DNA from: Tubiluchus corallicola
Lineage: Eukaryota; Priapulida; Priapulimorpha; Priapulimorphida; Tubiluchidae
NCBI GenBank assembly: GCA_030141605.1
Contig: JAQGDQ010000014.1
Span: forward strand, 436,001 to 496,000
Reading direction: 5' to 3'
DNA length: 60,000 nucleotides
Shown here: positions 23,629 to 36,377 of the stretch, piece by piece
Numbering within the stretch: position 1 is the stretch's first letter
Layout of the letters: every line of letters starts with the position of its first letter
The notes under the pieces: generated by a model
What the model saw: the letters and a program-made list of their open reading frames with translations, nothing else
Databases searched by the model: none
What the model was told of the DNA's origin: nothing
Made by a program: the position numbers and the translations under genes

Positions 23629-26029
23629 TGTGTTGATCAGTTACTTTATTTTCCAATATTTAGTCATTTTATTTGGCTTTTGGTACTAGTAAGAGTGACG
23701 CATGGGCGATGTTGAACAAAACACTCTCCTTGTATGTAGATCAAAACAAAACCTATCCGTGACTGACATACGGAACAACTGACTTCTTGGCCGACCGACC
23801 TATAAGCCATGCAATGATTTACCAAACCAATAAAAGAGTTAAATTAAGAAATTAAGTACAAAAAGAAAAACAGGAAGAATGAAAAAAACTGGCAGTAAAA
23901 GATGAAAAAGCGAAGCTGTGTGCACAGTTTTACTCCCTCATTACTTCTTTTTTTCACAAAGCGGTAATTAGTAGCTGATTAAATGCGCAGAAATGGTCGC
24001 TTATCTGAGTGGCTAAATTGTATTTGAAAACCAACAGTGTGAATGTTGACACACCGGGATTACGGCTGTGTGCACAAACGAAGATAAGCTCGTGGAGTGA
24101 GAATCATGCGCATAGACTAGCGCGCCTAGCGAGCTTTGTGCGAATTATTTTTCCGACTTGTAAAATCGACGTTTATCTCTGCAGTCTGCACATTGTTTTG
24201 GTCCTTTTTTGCGTCAAAAATTTACTTCATTTATTCACAATCATTCATTTCCTCTGGCTTATGTCAATTTTTTGGGATTTCTATTCTGCAATGCTGTAAC
24301 AGGCATTCTCGGGTTTCGAACCTCCTTGCAAGACCTTTGCAGCTGTTTTTACAGCATCTCTGAAACATAATGACTTGCGAAAAATGAATATTTTTAAGTT
24401 AACATATTAAAATTATTAATAGTAATACTAATTTGTTCTTTAAGAACCTAGTCTATATAAGATTACAAAAAAACGTAGAATACATTTTGAAACTACTGCT
24501 GCAGCAGACTGTGATAAAAAGAATATAGTTGGAACAAAAATTCAAAAAGATATGACATTGAACTGCAAGGGCGCAGTGAGAATTATTAATATTATATATA
24601 TATATATATATTAAAGATCATTATTAAAAATTTGCCTTCTGAAAGTCTTCTTTGCTTTCTTAACATTTGTGTTATATGATGATAAGCAGAATAGGACTTA
24701 TGGCGTCGATACAAGCTGACCAAAGAAGTCAACTTTTAAGGCGACCTCTACAACTCGACATAAAGACGAGCAACGAAAAGAAAAAAGTATAACATGCATT
24801 TAATTTTACTAGACCTTTGCTTGAGCCCACCATTGATCTGGCTTTAATGGAATTTTCCAGACGGACGAACAAACGTTGCTTACCTAGTTGGAGAGTTTGC
24901 TTGCAAATTATGGCCAAACTCGGGAATGGTACTCGTGTATAGAAGTCAATGACTTTGAAGTTTGGCTTTAAAATATCAGTAATAATTATGTCCTTTTGGC
25001 TACGTTTGTCAGTTCGTCTCATTATCTGTTTGTACGTGTCTTTGTATACTGCAACGCTTCAGCACGCTGCCTCAGAGTCTAGATCCAACGTTAATTAACT
25101 GTGTATCATTCTAATGTATCACCCAATGTGGCCGCCAAGCTGATTTCGAAAAAAAATGGAAAAGTAATTTTTGGGTTAAGGCAAATATTTAAATTTTTCA
25201 AAATGTATAGGATGTCTAATCTCCAAAAATTTTGAACGAACCTTACGACCAGTACATTACGTGCTAGACTAAATGTAGCTTACTACCATCTCAAGGTATC
25301 TTAGCCGGATATAATGTAGATTTTCTCTCAACGAAATAAAGAGTTAGAGTATGGCAGACGAAACTTCCCAGGAGCAGTTTTTCTCGGCACCCATTTATCA
25401 GCTAGGTTTACTGCTGCTTGAATATGTAACCAAGCACGTATTGTGATCACTATAGAAATTATCTAATGGAAAAATAGAATTCATGTTTTATAAGTAACTT
25501 AAACCCTTTCAGGAGGACTAGTTGCCCCACTTTTATTTGCTCTTCCAGACAGCTCAATGCAAAACATATGAATTTGAATTATTTATATGAAAACATATGA
25601 ATTATGACTTTTTAGTATTGGAAAAGTTTTAATGGGATGCATTTACTTCTTCCCTACTTTTTTCTTTCTTTTTTACCTACTCGTACCTCCTTTCTTACTC
25701 CCTCGCTCACTTACTTATACGACAAGAAAAGGACACAATGCAAAGGATTTTCGAACGTTGACAGGATGTATTCAGAGGTCGGTCATTCCTATTCACTTCC
25801 AGCAGTTGAAAAAAATCAATAAGTACGATAATTATAACTCAGGATGCTCATATCTTCGGCCAGGCTGTATCGGCCTGTGAATAATTGCGCTGGGATTACT
25901 TTTAATACATACAAAGACTGTAATTAATAGCCCTTTGCCATGTTTGGGGGACAGTTCTGACAGGTAGTTGTTAACGTGTTAAATAAATACTAGGATTCAA
26001 TGAATTAGAATGAACGATGGCGGTATGAA

Positions 26030-26240
26030 TCAAGCGAGAATGAAGCCGTTATTCCACAGCAAGATTCATTAATTTGCATACAACTAGCGGATGCGTTCGC
26101 GTGACGTCACTCGGGCACTAATTTTGGTCGCGGAGCTTACGTCATCGTGTGGAAAATCGTCGCGTGTGAGCGAACTTTTTCGACGGCGAGACGAAATTGA
26201 TTTTATTATCGAGGAGTTAAAGCGACAACTTACAAGGAGT
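26030..26240. promoter_or_regulatory. CpG-richer block with octamer and CRE motifs
   Basis: Contains ATTTGCATAC (octamer-like, about 26072), a full CRE TGACGTCA (about 26102), a second TTACGTCAT (about 26139) and many CG dinucleotides in an otherwise CpG-poor AT-rich region. It could be a promoter or enhancer. No downstream gene is established, but an acceptor-like site at 26325 opens a short frame. Confidence 0.3.
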
Positions 26241-26325
26241 GAATGGGCAGCAGCTTAAATAGTTCATGAATATCTTATATAATGTAGTCAAGCGTGAGGA
26301 TCGCGGAGAAATTTCCTCTTACAGA

Positions 26326-26461
26326 AACGACAGAGCAGGAGATCCGTACTAATCAGGCTAAGCTCGGAATATTGAAATTGTTGTACAGCAATTGTAAAAA
26401 ATTGTACATGCAGGACTGTCAGGACCTAGAGAAAAGCCAGATTCATTTAAATTTATTGATA
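26326..26461 (+). CDS. Weak candidate internal exon, unidentified
   Basis: A good acceptor context (TTTCCTCTTACAG) ends at 26325, and a donor-like G|GTAAAA follows 26461. Between them one frame is open and encodes a hydrophilic segment with two cysteines (NCKKLYMQDCQDLEK). No family is recognised and no neighbouring exon is found. A chance frame is as likely. Confidence 0.15.
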
Positions 26462-27699
26462 GGTAAAACGACATTTTCAGGATACGTAGAAAGCCTATGA
26501 ACATTTAAACACGCGAACTAAAAGATACGTTAGACATTATTGTCAAAGACCTGCCTTACGAACGAGTGCCCCCACACAAATTCAACAATTTAGTCGGTGC
26601 ATTTTTAATACCAGTCTTATTTTAGCGCATAAGGCAGGAATTAATTCAAATCGTAATCAGATCGTGTATACCCGAAACTGAAATTAAAAAGCAGATGCAA
26701 CAGATAACAGGACGACGAGTGCACGTAGTATGATGTGGCCTAGTATACCAGTTGGCAGAACACTGTCTATCGTGTGTGAGAGGTAGTAGACGAAACAGGG
26801 GAGGGCAAAATGTCAGACTCATCTTATTTAGTTCACTGTTGCTACAGTCTTTTGTTCAAATAGGTTCTTTTTGGCTTCTTGTAACTACCATCTTCAAGGC
26901 TTCAGGTGTTGCTGCTAGTTTACATCTTTTTAGTCCAGGCGAAACGGTGAGTCTTTTGTCATATTTTGAGGACGCCTTGATTTTGTTTTTCAGTCATGAT
27001 TTTCTTCAATTAAATTTCTTGGATGATCTTTTAAGCTTTATTGAACTTTTTTGCAATCTGAGTAGTTCGTCAATCATAAGAGTAGGACTAATCATAACTC
27101 ATAAACCATGGACTAATCATAAATTTATGTAGTCATTCGGGATCTCAGTCGTCCAGATATTATACATTGTTAGCCGGGACTCCCCTTTTCTTCACTCAGA
27201 TACAACATACTGTCATCTCCGTTTGGAGCTATTGAACTGTTCTATGGAAGATTGATCGCCTATTTAAGTCTGGAGAGACACAGAGCAAAATGGGCGAAGT
27301 AATAATGTCACTGGAGTTGACAACGAAGTTGCAATAATTTACGTGCAAAAGTGCGTTGAACTGTCATTAAAAAACATGAAAGACTATTTGTTGTTTGTTG
27401 TTATTTAAAGGATGCGTCCATGGAAAAGTGACTTCACTTGAAAACGTTAAAAATTTCAACACAAACCACAGCAGAATGGAAACCTTAATAGAGCCTCGTA
27501 AATATTTGCACTTCGTAAATAAACTGTACGGAACTGACGGATACATACGTGTTTTAAGTGCGTTTATTCAAAGCAAGTTCAAGAATCAAATATTTCGATG
27601 TTCAACTTCTTTGCTTGTTTTGACTGTCAGTTCTATATAGGTATTTTAGCCTTACAAAATAGTGAAATTAGACGTTACTGAAATCACGATAATCCTTTT

Positions 27700-27795
27700 T
27701 ATTATTAGGTCTGAGTGGTTAGACAGCTATCGCTTAGTAACCGAAATTAAGCAACGTTAGTAAACGGAGAGGTGATTTTCTTCCGGACGCTTCTA
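27700..27795 (+). mobile_element. tRNA/5S-like SINE fragment
   Basis: GGTCTGAGTGGTTAGAC looks like a tRNA-type A box. It is followed by CGAAATTAAGCAACG, which matches 5S rRNA box A, and then by GGAGAGGTGATTTTC, resembling the tRNA variable/T-arm region. It looks like a degraded composite SINE head related to the 18.07 kb element. Confidence 0.4.
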
Positions 27796-29277
27796 CTTTT
27801 ACAGCCTCTGACTATTTTTTCGTCGACCTCTGCTCTGCCTGTTTGATATTTCATCTTCAAGGATTCTCTTTGATAATAAGTTACTCTTAATAATAAACTT
27901 AATCATACAATCACCATATAATTGTCTATTTGTGACTATATAATATTATTATGTGTACTTGTGTTTACATAAGTGTCTATTTGCGAATATAGAAATATAA
28001 AACTTATAATTATACTTATGGTAATAATTATAATTATATTAATTTGGCCCTTCTACATTTTGACGCTGGATATCAGCTGGAAATGTATATAAAAGTGTAT
28101 CTTTAAAAGAGGCTTTGTCGGCAGTTTTGCCTGTTCTTGTATGTGTTTATTTATTTATTTATCTATTAAGCTTTTCGGGAGCTATATAATTGAGAGTGAA
28201 TATACTGGAGTGAATGCAGAACAGGCCGAACAGAGATAATCTAAACTACTGTGCTGACAGTTAGGTGCAGACATTTTATAGCTCAGGCTTTGAATAAGAA
28301 ACTGAAGTAAGTTAGATAACATTGACTAGAGATTGAAACACTTCACCGACTAAGCAAACATACAAATTACTTTATCTTGCCATATTAACGTTGAATGCCT
28401 TTTGTAGTCTCACAATGATTTTATTTGTTAAAGTTGTTAAGATTGCGAGTCTCAGGCGAGCTCTCTCATATCTTATATTATCAATATATAAGGTGGTGAA
28501 CTAGTGGTGAGCTAGTGGTGGGATAGTGAGTCAGGACGTTTTACCAATTTGTGCGAGCATGTCAAATTAGTAAGAACTTTCTTTAGCAGTTACATTAGTA
28601 TTTCAGACAGGTAAGCTTAATATTAAGTAATAATAAGGAAAGTTTTTTGCAATATGCTTTAAATTCACTTTAAACAATTTACTTTGCAAGAGAAGGCAAA
28701 TACTGGCTCGCTGTCAAGTAAAACCGTTTTCATCCAAGCAGTTAAAGACGCTGCTGTGCATTTCAGTTTCGTACCGTTCCTTTTACATTCAGCTAGCGTT
28801 ATTAGTTTGAAGCTAAATCAATACCTTTGCTTCTCTTGACAAGTTGGGGGAGTTTGTGGATGTTAAGTTGCAGCATGCAGCGTGTCTACGTGAAATGCGC
28901 TCAGTGTAAGAAATTAACCAAGATGCACGTATCGCATTTGTGGTCGATTACTCGCAACCAAAGTCAAGATATAATGGCCCTGCCATGAAGTGCTTCCAAT
29001 TGTCAAATGATTACAGTTAAAAGTTGTTTTATTAGTGTAATTTCAGTTTTATTCCTTCCGCTCGCTCCCTTAAAATATCTTGACACTAACCTGCATTTTA
29101 GCTTCCATTATTGTTAGAAACTTCACTACTAAGCCTCCTTTAAGTATAACTATCATCACTTTTATGATCTTTTGATTAGGTTAGATATTATCTTCGTCAG
29201 TACTCCTTTTTGTCTTCATCAGTATCTGAATTATTATTAAATTATATATTAAAATAATAAAGATTCATTATCGGCAT
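27796..29277. other. No recognisable feature
   Basis: AT-rich sequence without supported exons or repeats. Confidence 0.45.
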
Positions 29278-29405
29278 CATCTTCATCGTCGTCGTCGTCA
29301 TCATCATCATCAGCAGCAGCAGCACCGTCGCCGTCGTCGTCAATATCATCATCATCAGTAATTAGGATCGTCGCCATTGTTATCATCATTATCGTCGTCA
29401 CCATG
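29278..29405. repeat. Imperfect (CAT/CGT/CAG)n tract
   Basis: Mixed CAT, CGT, CAG and CCG trinucleotides. Confidence 0.85.
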
Positions 29406-29619
29406 ACAATTTAATCGTTAATTTTCTTTTGTGCAGAGCGTCATGACAATAATAATAGAATGTTTCTAATTAGGATAATTGAAATCGTAATTTGGAATTT
29501 ACGTTTGCTTTGTGATGATTTTGAGAGTTGATTTATACAAACAATGTAATTTGTTCATTAACTATCACTGTTTATTCGTAGAATGAGTGCTTATATCTCA
29601 ACTGTCAATGAATTCTTGC

Positions 29620-30060
29620 TGCCAAACGTCGACAGAAACGCGCAGATATCGGATTAACTCTCGCCTATCTCTTCTTTTATTCAGGCGTTACAAGCTTTAA
29701 CCCTGTTACTTTATTTCGGACGAGAAAGCCAATCGGCATCTCGGCGATCGCTTTAACAACTGCGGCATGTCTCGCCGAGAACCGGTGCGCCGGATTGAAT
29801 GGGAATTCACTTTTGATTCTGTGAAAATTCGGGCTTCATTTGATTTCCGGATTTTCGAATGTTCCACCGGGCGGGTTAATCTGCAGATTTCAATTATCGA
29901 ACAGTGAAAAGACTGATAGAGTAATCGAAGTCGATTGAGGGAGATTTTCGTTATATTGTTCATTAAAGCAAACTTGTCCGTAATGCGGTTACAGATAATT
30001 CTCGACGGTACTGATTTGGCTGGGTAAAAACTGTTTCTCAACTGGGCAGCTAGTAAATGA
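29620..30060. promoter_or_regulatory. Higher-complexity GC-richer block, possible conserved non-coding element
   Basis: About 440 bp with more CpG than its flanks (CTCGGCGATCGC, CCGGTGCGCCGG, CCGGGCGGG). Both strands have modest open frames: 111 codons on minus without an ATG at its start, and 47 codons on plus from ATG 29767. Neither resembles a known protein. A regulatory element or an undetected exon are both possible. Confidence 0.2.
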
Positions 30061-30620
30061 AGGTGAGGTGTATAAGGGTGTATTATAACGAGAAACTTGT
30101 TTAGGGATTAAATGACACGAAATTTTCAGTAAGCTAATCTGGGAGGTGGCCTTCAGACATTTTCTGGGGTTTAGGAACTAATTAAGCATCCATAAGTTTC
30201 TTATAGTACCTAGCCTTCATTTAATAATTCTATAGTTTTCAGTGAAATTTTCTAATTTATACAGCGTTTTGGCTTCCCGGAATAAACTTTAAATAAATAA
30301 ATAAATTGTGCGTATACGTGTGTTCTGTTTGGTTATGACACAGTAGTCTTTTTGAACTTTTCCAGACAGAACAGACGAAAATGAACATTTTTAGAGTAGT
30401 GAACAAACACTAGTGTTCTGAAGCTGATGTACTAAGAGTTTTGCCTCTTAATTGTAGAATAAATTAATTGAATTGAAATAAATTGAATTGAAATCCATAA
30501 AAAGAACAAAGTAACATCAGTTTTTTCTGCTTTTAAACACTCCTCCACTGCAAGCGTCTCACAAAAAATCACAGCTTAGTTATTCTAAATAAGTTGTTGT
30601 TTTGTTCTCTGTTCTCAAAG

Positions 30621-31121
30621 GAAAACCGGGCCAATTCTTAAACTATAGCTCAAAACAATCGACCCCATAAATATTAAAACGGAACGTACTAATTTTTTAA
30701 GAATGACTTGCGTGAAAGAATTATTACCGCAAAATGGTAATTTTGTGTTCGTACGGCCAATTCACCGCTGTTACATGCATTTGGCCATTCGCTAGTTAGA
30801 TACGCTCTACATCTCGCATACGCATTGCACAAGAAACACGTGCTGTAGTTCTCAGTTCAGAAGTGTTCGGTTGTGACGTAGTGCACACGTTCAAGAACTC
30901 GTGTGTGAGCACAGCTGCAAATTTGAAATTTGAATCTTAAACTTGAAATTTGCTGAGTTTTTGTATATCATACTAATGCTGTACAGTAGCATCTTATTTC
31001 AATTTCTGCTTTCGCAAACACGTGCAACACACTCGTGGAATGTTTGTGACGTCATCATTAATTATGATGAAAATTATGTTCAGTTGTGACGTCATCATTA
31101 ATTGGGCTCCCGGCTGTTAAT
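30621..31121 (-). repeat. Dispersed repeat family A, copy 2
   Basis: Full-length reverse-complement relative of 6958-7432. It contains two identical 16-mers TGACGTCATCATTAAT at 31047 and 31087, 40 bp apart. Copy 1 has only one degenerate counterpart of these. No coding capacity. Confidence 0.8.
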
Positions 31122-31149
31122 TATGAATAATAAGACCCACTAATTTGTG

Positions 31150-31340
31150 CAAGTACCATAATGAAGTGTTACAGTTCCGTAAAATTCTGTAAGCTCAGCT
31201 CAGTCATTTGTTATTGTAAACTTTTTTAACCTTTGTATAACGTTCTTGGTTTCTGAATAGTAGAAAATTTGGGGCAGTGAAATGTTTCAATTCTGCTATC
31301 CCTGTTAAAGATTGTAAATATTAATTTTATGGTCAATAAA
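31150..31340 (+). mobile_element. Possible retroelement 3' body ending in a microsatellite tail
   Basis: AT-rich DNA ending ATGGTCAATAAAC directly before (TAC)n at 31341, the same body-plus-trinucleotide-tail arrangement as the SINE-like elements near 4 kb. The head is not identified. Confidence 0.3.
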
Positions 31341-31367
31341 CTACTACTACGACGACGATACGACGAT

Positions 31368-31440
<73 letters not shown>

Positions 31441-31463
31441 GCTACTACTACTACTACTACTAC

Positions 31464-31494
<31 letters not shown>
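31341..31494. repeat. (TAC)n(TAT)n microsatellite
   Basis: A mostly perfect TAC array with a short GAC patch at its start, passing into TAT units. The poly-Tyr frame is an artefact. Confidence 0.95.
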
Positions 31495-33247
31495 GTGTTT
31501 TTAAGCTATTATTTAATTATCAGAAACACTAGCATTATTATGAGCGTTAAAATGCGTACTTTTTACCCTACTACAAAGTGGGGTAAGATATTAAAAATCA
31601 TTCTGTTTTCCTTTAATAGAGACTTAAAAGTTTTAATGTCAAGATCGTGAGATGGCCACCTACACGTTCACTGCTGTTAATTACCAACCGTGTTTTCGTT
31701 ACTGTTCGTGCTTTATCTCGACCCAATCAATAATAATACAAGCAAAATCTCACAGCTTATAGTGTCTAAGTCAACCACAATACACAGTCTTACAAATAAG
31801 AAGGTTGGCCTTTCTGTATCAAGCGCGCGTGTACCTGATTCAGATTGATTAAAAGCAGGTATAATCCCTACCTGTTCTAAAGCTTGGTCTCCAAGAAAGT
31901 GCAGATTAACTAAATATCGAACATAGCAGGTAAAGGTGAGCTGTTGATTTAAATTAACGTGCCCGACTTCAATAATACCCTTTTGTAGACTTGTGATTGC
32001 TTTTCCTGGAAGGTAATTATTCTGTCTCTATATATTTGGACAGCTTAGCGCATTTGACATCATTCAAACTTTGTGTTCCAGTTGCGATGCGATTTTCTTG
32101 TCCTTTTATCGTTCATAAACGCATTTTTTACAGATTGTAGATTTTGTCTTCCCGACTTGTAACGTGGTTATAGTGGCAGCAGTGACTTCTATCAAGTTCC
32201 TTAGTCTCCATTGTTTGCATTTGCCAAAAGTCATCATTCTCTTAGAAGTTTAAAATGTACATTTGTATTTAGATATAGTATATAGTTTACTATTGTGCAT
32301 AATTTATATTTTATTAGGGATATAGTTTACATTTATTTTTTACATAACATTTAATATATAGGATATACTAGATAGTTTATATTTATATTTTAGATAAGTT
32401 CCTTCTGTATCTCTCTCTCTAAGTCTAAATTGCGACTATTGAGCTCCTATGTTTGTCAATGTAATTGTGTCCTGTTTATGTCTTAATAATATTATAAAAA
32501 AATCCAAAATATAATATTACAGTAGTTATTTTATGTGATCTTGTTTCATTTCTTTCACCTACCTGAATATCAATTACAGCGATAGTATAAAACGTTCTGT
32601 TTCTAAGTTGTGATTTTCTAGTTAGTTTCCTGTATTCTTGTCTTTACGATTCAAATATGTTTTCTATTTTGCTGTCTAGTTAGTTCTCAGGTAACTTGCA
32701 CACTCTGTAAAGGGAATTTGTCCACTTAATGCATATTCTGTATGTAATGCAGGACATTGAACCGACGGGATGACTTTTTTTAGGAAGTTTGCCAGACTCT
32801 GTGCGCATAGTTTGATTAAATATTTGCATTATTTTACCCTGCATATTTGCTTAGTGGTTCTGGTCTTCACGAACTTTTTGAGATTTGCACAACACGAAGT
32901 TCTAAGTCTCATTGTGCTGGACAATTCTGAGACTGCTGCTGATGCTGATGTTGTACTATTGAAATCAATGTTCAGCTCAACACAATGAATTGAAACGTTG
33001 TCTAACCTAATCAGTATTGACAAAATCGACTCTTTAGAGCTGTGCGTGCGCTGCTGTAAAGAAATAGAAATTTAATCTGCTGCTGCGTGTGTGTAGGTAA
33101 TAACTACAGGATCATCGAAAATAATGATTGCTTAACATCTTTGCTGCTTTGATAGGGACTAGGGAGCTACATTTTTTAATTTTTAACCTGACTATCCCAT
33201 CTTTAATTCAAAACTGTAATCTGTTGAGGACGCATTAAGCTGTAAGG
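31495..33247. other. No supported gene; a weak hydrophobic ORF
   Basis: An ATG frame at 32770-32988 encodes 72 residues with a hydrophobic stretch (LHICLVVLVFTNFLRFAQ). It could in principle be an N-terminal membrane-anchor exon of the NALF homologue downstream, but no strong donor follows and no sequence signature confirms it. Confidence 0.2.
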
Positions 33248-33453
33248 CTAAAGCGGCGTTTACCAGACATCAGAAATGCATTATGCGTTATTACGTAAAA
33301 ATCACTTTAAATTGTTTTCAATGAACCCATTTACCAGACCTGTGTCATTGCGTTATTTTCTCTGCAGCTATTCATATGGAATTTTCATATGTAGCTGCTG
33401 GATACATAACAACGCATAGCGCATTCCGGATGTCTAGTGAACGTAGTTTAAAA
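33248..33453. mobile_element. MITE-like element with about 46-bp terminal inverted repeats
   Basis: The left end (33250-33297) and the reverse complement of the right end (33405-33452) share CGTT-AC-AGACATC-G-AATGC--TATGCGTT-TTA-GTA with few mismatches. The interior holds a second TTTACCAGACCTG block and a nested palindrome GCAGCTATTCATATG / CATATGTAGCTGC. The element is about 205 bp and has no ORF. Flanking TA may be the target duplication. Confidence 0.75.
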
Positions 33454-33658
33454 GTAGAGAGCTATAACCTACATGGAAAGCAATCCCTTGTTGTCATTTT
33501 AATATTTGGAAAACACATTCACCCGTCTAATATTTAATTAACAATTTCATGATAAACGTTTTGCATGTTTGCCGTCTTGTTTGGTCTTGTGATGAACCGA
33601 TCTTTTTGAACCTGCTCGATTTCACTACATGTGACATATTTGACAGCGTCCGGTCTCT

Positions 33659-33790
33659 GGGAACAACACAAAAAAGAGAAAAACGATTGTTAGTGTGAAC
33701 ATCGTATATAATATTTATTAAAGACCAAAAGCCGAGTTTTTGGCGGGAACCAACACCAAAAAAAGAGAAGAATGATTGTTAATGTGCACC
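33659..33790. repeat. Direct repeat of about 45 bp, offset 86 bp
   Basis: GGGAACAACACAAAAAAGAG (33659) and GGGAACCAACACCAAAAAAA (33745) both continue into a GATTGTTARTGTG block. Confidence 0.65.
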
Positions 33791-34586
33791 AGACTATTGT
33801 TTAAGTTTGTTATCGTCTTTGGGTTAATTTATGATATATTAAAAAATGTTGAGATTTAGCCCTGGTTTTTCTTGTAGCTTTGTATTAAATAATAGTATTA
33901 ACTATGTGTCCAGATTATGAATTATGTCTATATCCTACGTAAATGGAGATACTGCAAGGAAAGGTCATCAATTTCCAAAGTGTCGTTAAAATTTCGACTT
34001 GTGACTGATTATAACTGCATGGGCCTTAGCTCCACCGTGCGTGCAACTCCTTCATCGCCATGAATTATCCTCGTCAGTTGTTCGATAAATTGACATTAAA
34101 TTTTATTGTTATTATTTTGCTGAACGAATTTGAGCGTTTCTACTCATTTGCATGTTGAAATTTCCCCAGAACCTCGACAAAGCAAACAAAGACGTATTGC
34201 GTGAAATTAAAAACAGCATTGTGCGTGTGTTTTTGCAAGTGCGTTGCGCTATACCATTAACTATTGTCAACAATTAAAACTAAGCTTTCTTGTTTAGATA
34301 GAAATTTAAGATCACTCATCAGCGAGTTTTCGAATTGATCAGAGACCGCACAGTTCGAAGAATTTCATTTTTAGAACGTTCCTCTGTTTACTTTACTGGA
34401 TCATCGCATTGGCTAAATTATAGCTCTGACCTAATTGTTGGAAATTTGTTTTCGAAAGATTATTACCCATTTGAAATTGCTTATAAAACAGCCTGGTTTT
34501 GAAACACTTTAGAAGATTGTCTTGCTGGGTATCATAAGAACTGGTCAACTTCAAAGAATTAAAGCCTGATATTGTGTGTAACGACT

Positions 34587-35291
34587 TCTTAATTTGTATG
34601 CAATGTAAAACTAAGCAATACAATACAGTTTAAAGCAATCCAATGTAATGCTGTCTACTGAGTGTAGTACAGTGCAGTGTAATACCACGTAATACAATAG
34701 AATGGAAAATAAAGTAGTATAGTAGTATAGTGCAATATAGTTTACTATGCACTTTAATGTAATTCTTGCAAAGTAAAGCAATGAAACCACAATGCGTGTG
34801 ATCCAACACGACGCTGCAGAAATAATGCATTGCGATGTTACAGTGTGGTCGCTAACGCTAATACATCATAGTAAATAATGCAATGTTATAGTTGTATAAT
34901 CCAATACTACACTGCCATGCATTGCTACTGCATATCAAATTCTGTTTGCCAATAAAGCATACTTGCGTTGATATTTGATTTTATACAACCTTTGAATGCA
35001 CAGAACAACTTAATAACGTGCAGGGAACTTCTGAATGCCGAAATATGAATCAGTAGACAAATAATCTGTAGATAGACTAGCGTTGATCACATGCAAGAGT
35101 GGATGCCTCATGTGTCACAATGGAGTGCTTTTTAAGTCGGTTTGCGACATTCATTATCAAAAACAGCTCTCTGGAGAGTCTGATCTGTACACTGTTTAAA
35201 GAAGGTTTGCCTAGTTTGTTTGTGGACATTACTACAGATTGAAGTAATCAATCTTGACAATCTTGAAACAGTCTTGAAATCTTACACTTTA
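34587..35291 (+). repeat. 705-bp direct duplication, upstream copy (putative donor)
   Basis: Matches 37244-37948 at a constant offset of 2657 with no visible indel. It ends 135 bp before the penultimate NALF exon. The sequence is AT-rich and non-coding. Confidence 0.9.
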
Positions 35292-35426
35292 TTACAAGTT
35301 TCCACTGGCCAAACTAAACCCAAATGGATTACTTGCTATTATTCTGTAAAAACTGTTTTCCAATCAAGGATGCAGTTTAGTGTTAAAATATTATCTTCTA
35401 ACACTGCACATTCTTTTCTTTTTTAG

Positions 35427-35586
35427 GAAGCTTATAAAGATTGGCTGTGCTCTACAATGGTGCCATATAGGCTAGGTGAAGACTTGATAAAACCCTGTTT
35501 TTATTTTTGCGAAGTTGTCGAGCAGAGGTGCCCATACTTTTATCCTAAGAAAACGTATGCAGGAGAACCAACATTTCTGTGTATAG
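35427..35586 (+). CDS. NALF: NALF/FAM155 homologue, penultimate coding exon
   Basis: Encodes part of the cysteine-rich domain of a NALCN channel auxiliary factor, a membrane protein that helps fold, traffic and stabilise the NALCN sodium leak channel in neurons. The 160-bp exon lies between acceptor CTTTTTTAG (AG at 35425-35426) and donor G|GTGAGT, entering in phase 0 and leaving in phase 1. It carries the family pattern YKDWLC, then CFYFCEVVEQRCPYF, then a G-PTFLC ending, which matches the order WLC...PC-YC-EVQ-RCP...FIC in vertebrate FAM155/NALF. Upstream exons (N-terminal anchor and the first part of the Cys-rich domain) were not found in the window with confidence. Identification is from motif order by eye. 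Confidence 0.85.
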
Positions 35587-35724
35587 GTGAGTTACCGTAG
35601 CTAGTTTGTCGAAAGATAAAATAAGGATGAAGTAGTTAACGAAGTTGGATAAGTCGTATTCAGACTTTTTTCGAAATGGCAGCAGCTTTCCGGTAACTCC
35701 ACTGACATCAACATTAGTTAATTA

Positions 35725-36242
<518 letters not shown>

Positions 36243-36305
36243 CTACAAACCGGCAACTAATTAAATTTTGATACCAAACTTCAAAGGCAAGAAATGTGAA
36301 AAAGT

Positions 36306-36372
36306 TGAAGAACGCCTGAATTTGAATCAATGATCTTTTCCTAACAAGGCAGACGCCTTCTTAGACCGCAAC
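36306..36372 (-). pseudogene. Degenerate tRNA-like sequence (left half of a head-to-head pair)
   Basis: The reverse complement reads GCGGTCTAAGAAGGCGTCTG then CCTTGTTAGG and GATTCAAATTCAGG. This is colinear with the plus-strand tRNA-like sequence starting at 36378, but more decayed in the B box. Confidence 0.5.
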
Positions 36373-36377
36373 TGAGG

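Noticed and set aside
26752-27132. 126-codon frame on plus
   Set aside because: Its first codon is TTG. The first in-frame ATG is very late, composition is typical AT-rich noise, and no domain or splice partner is recognisable.
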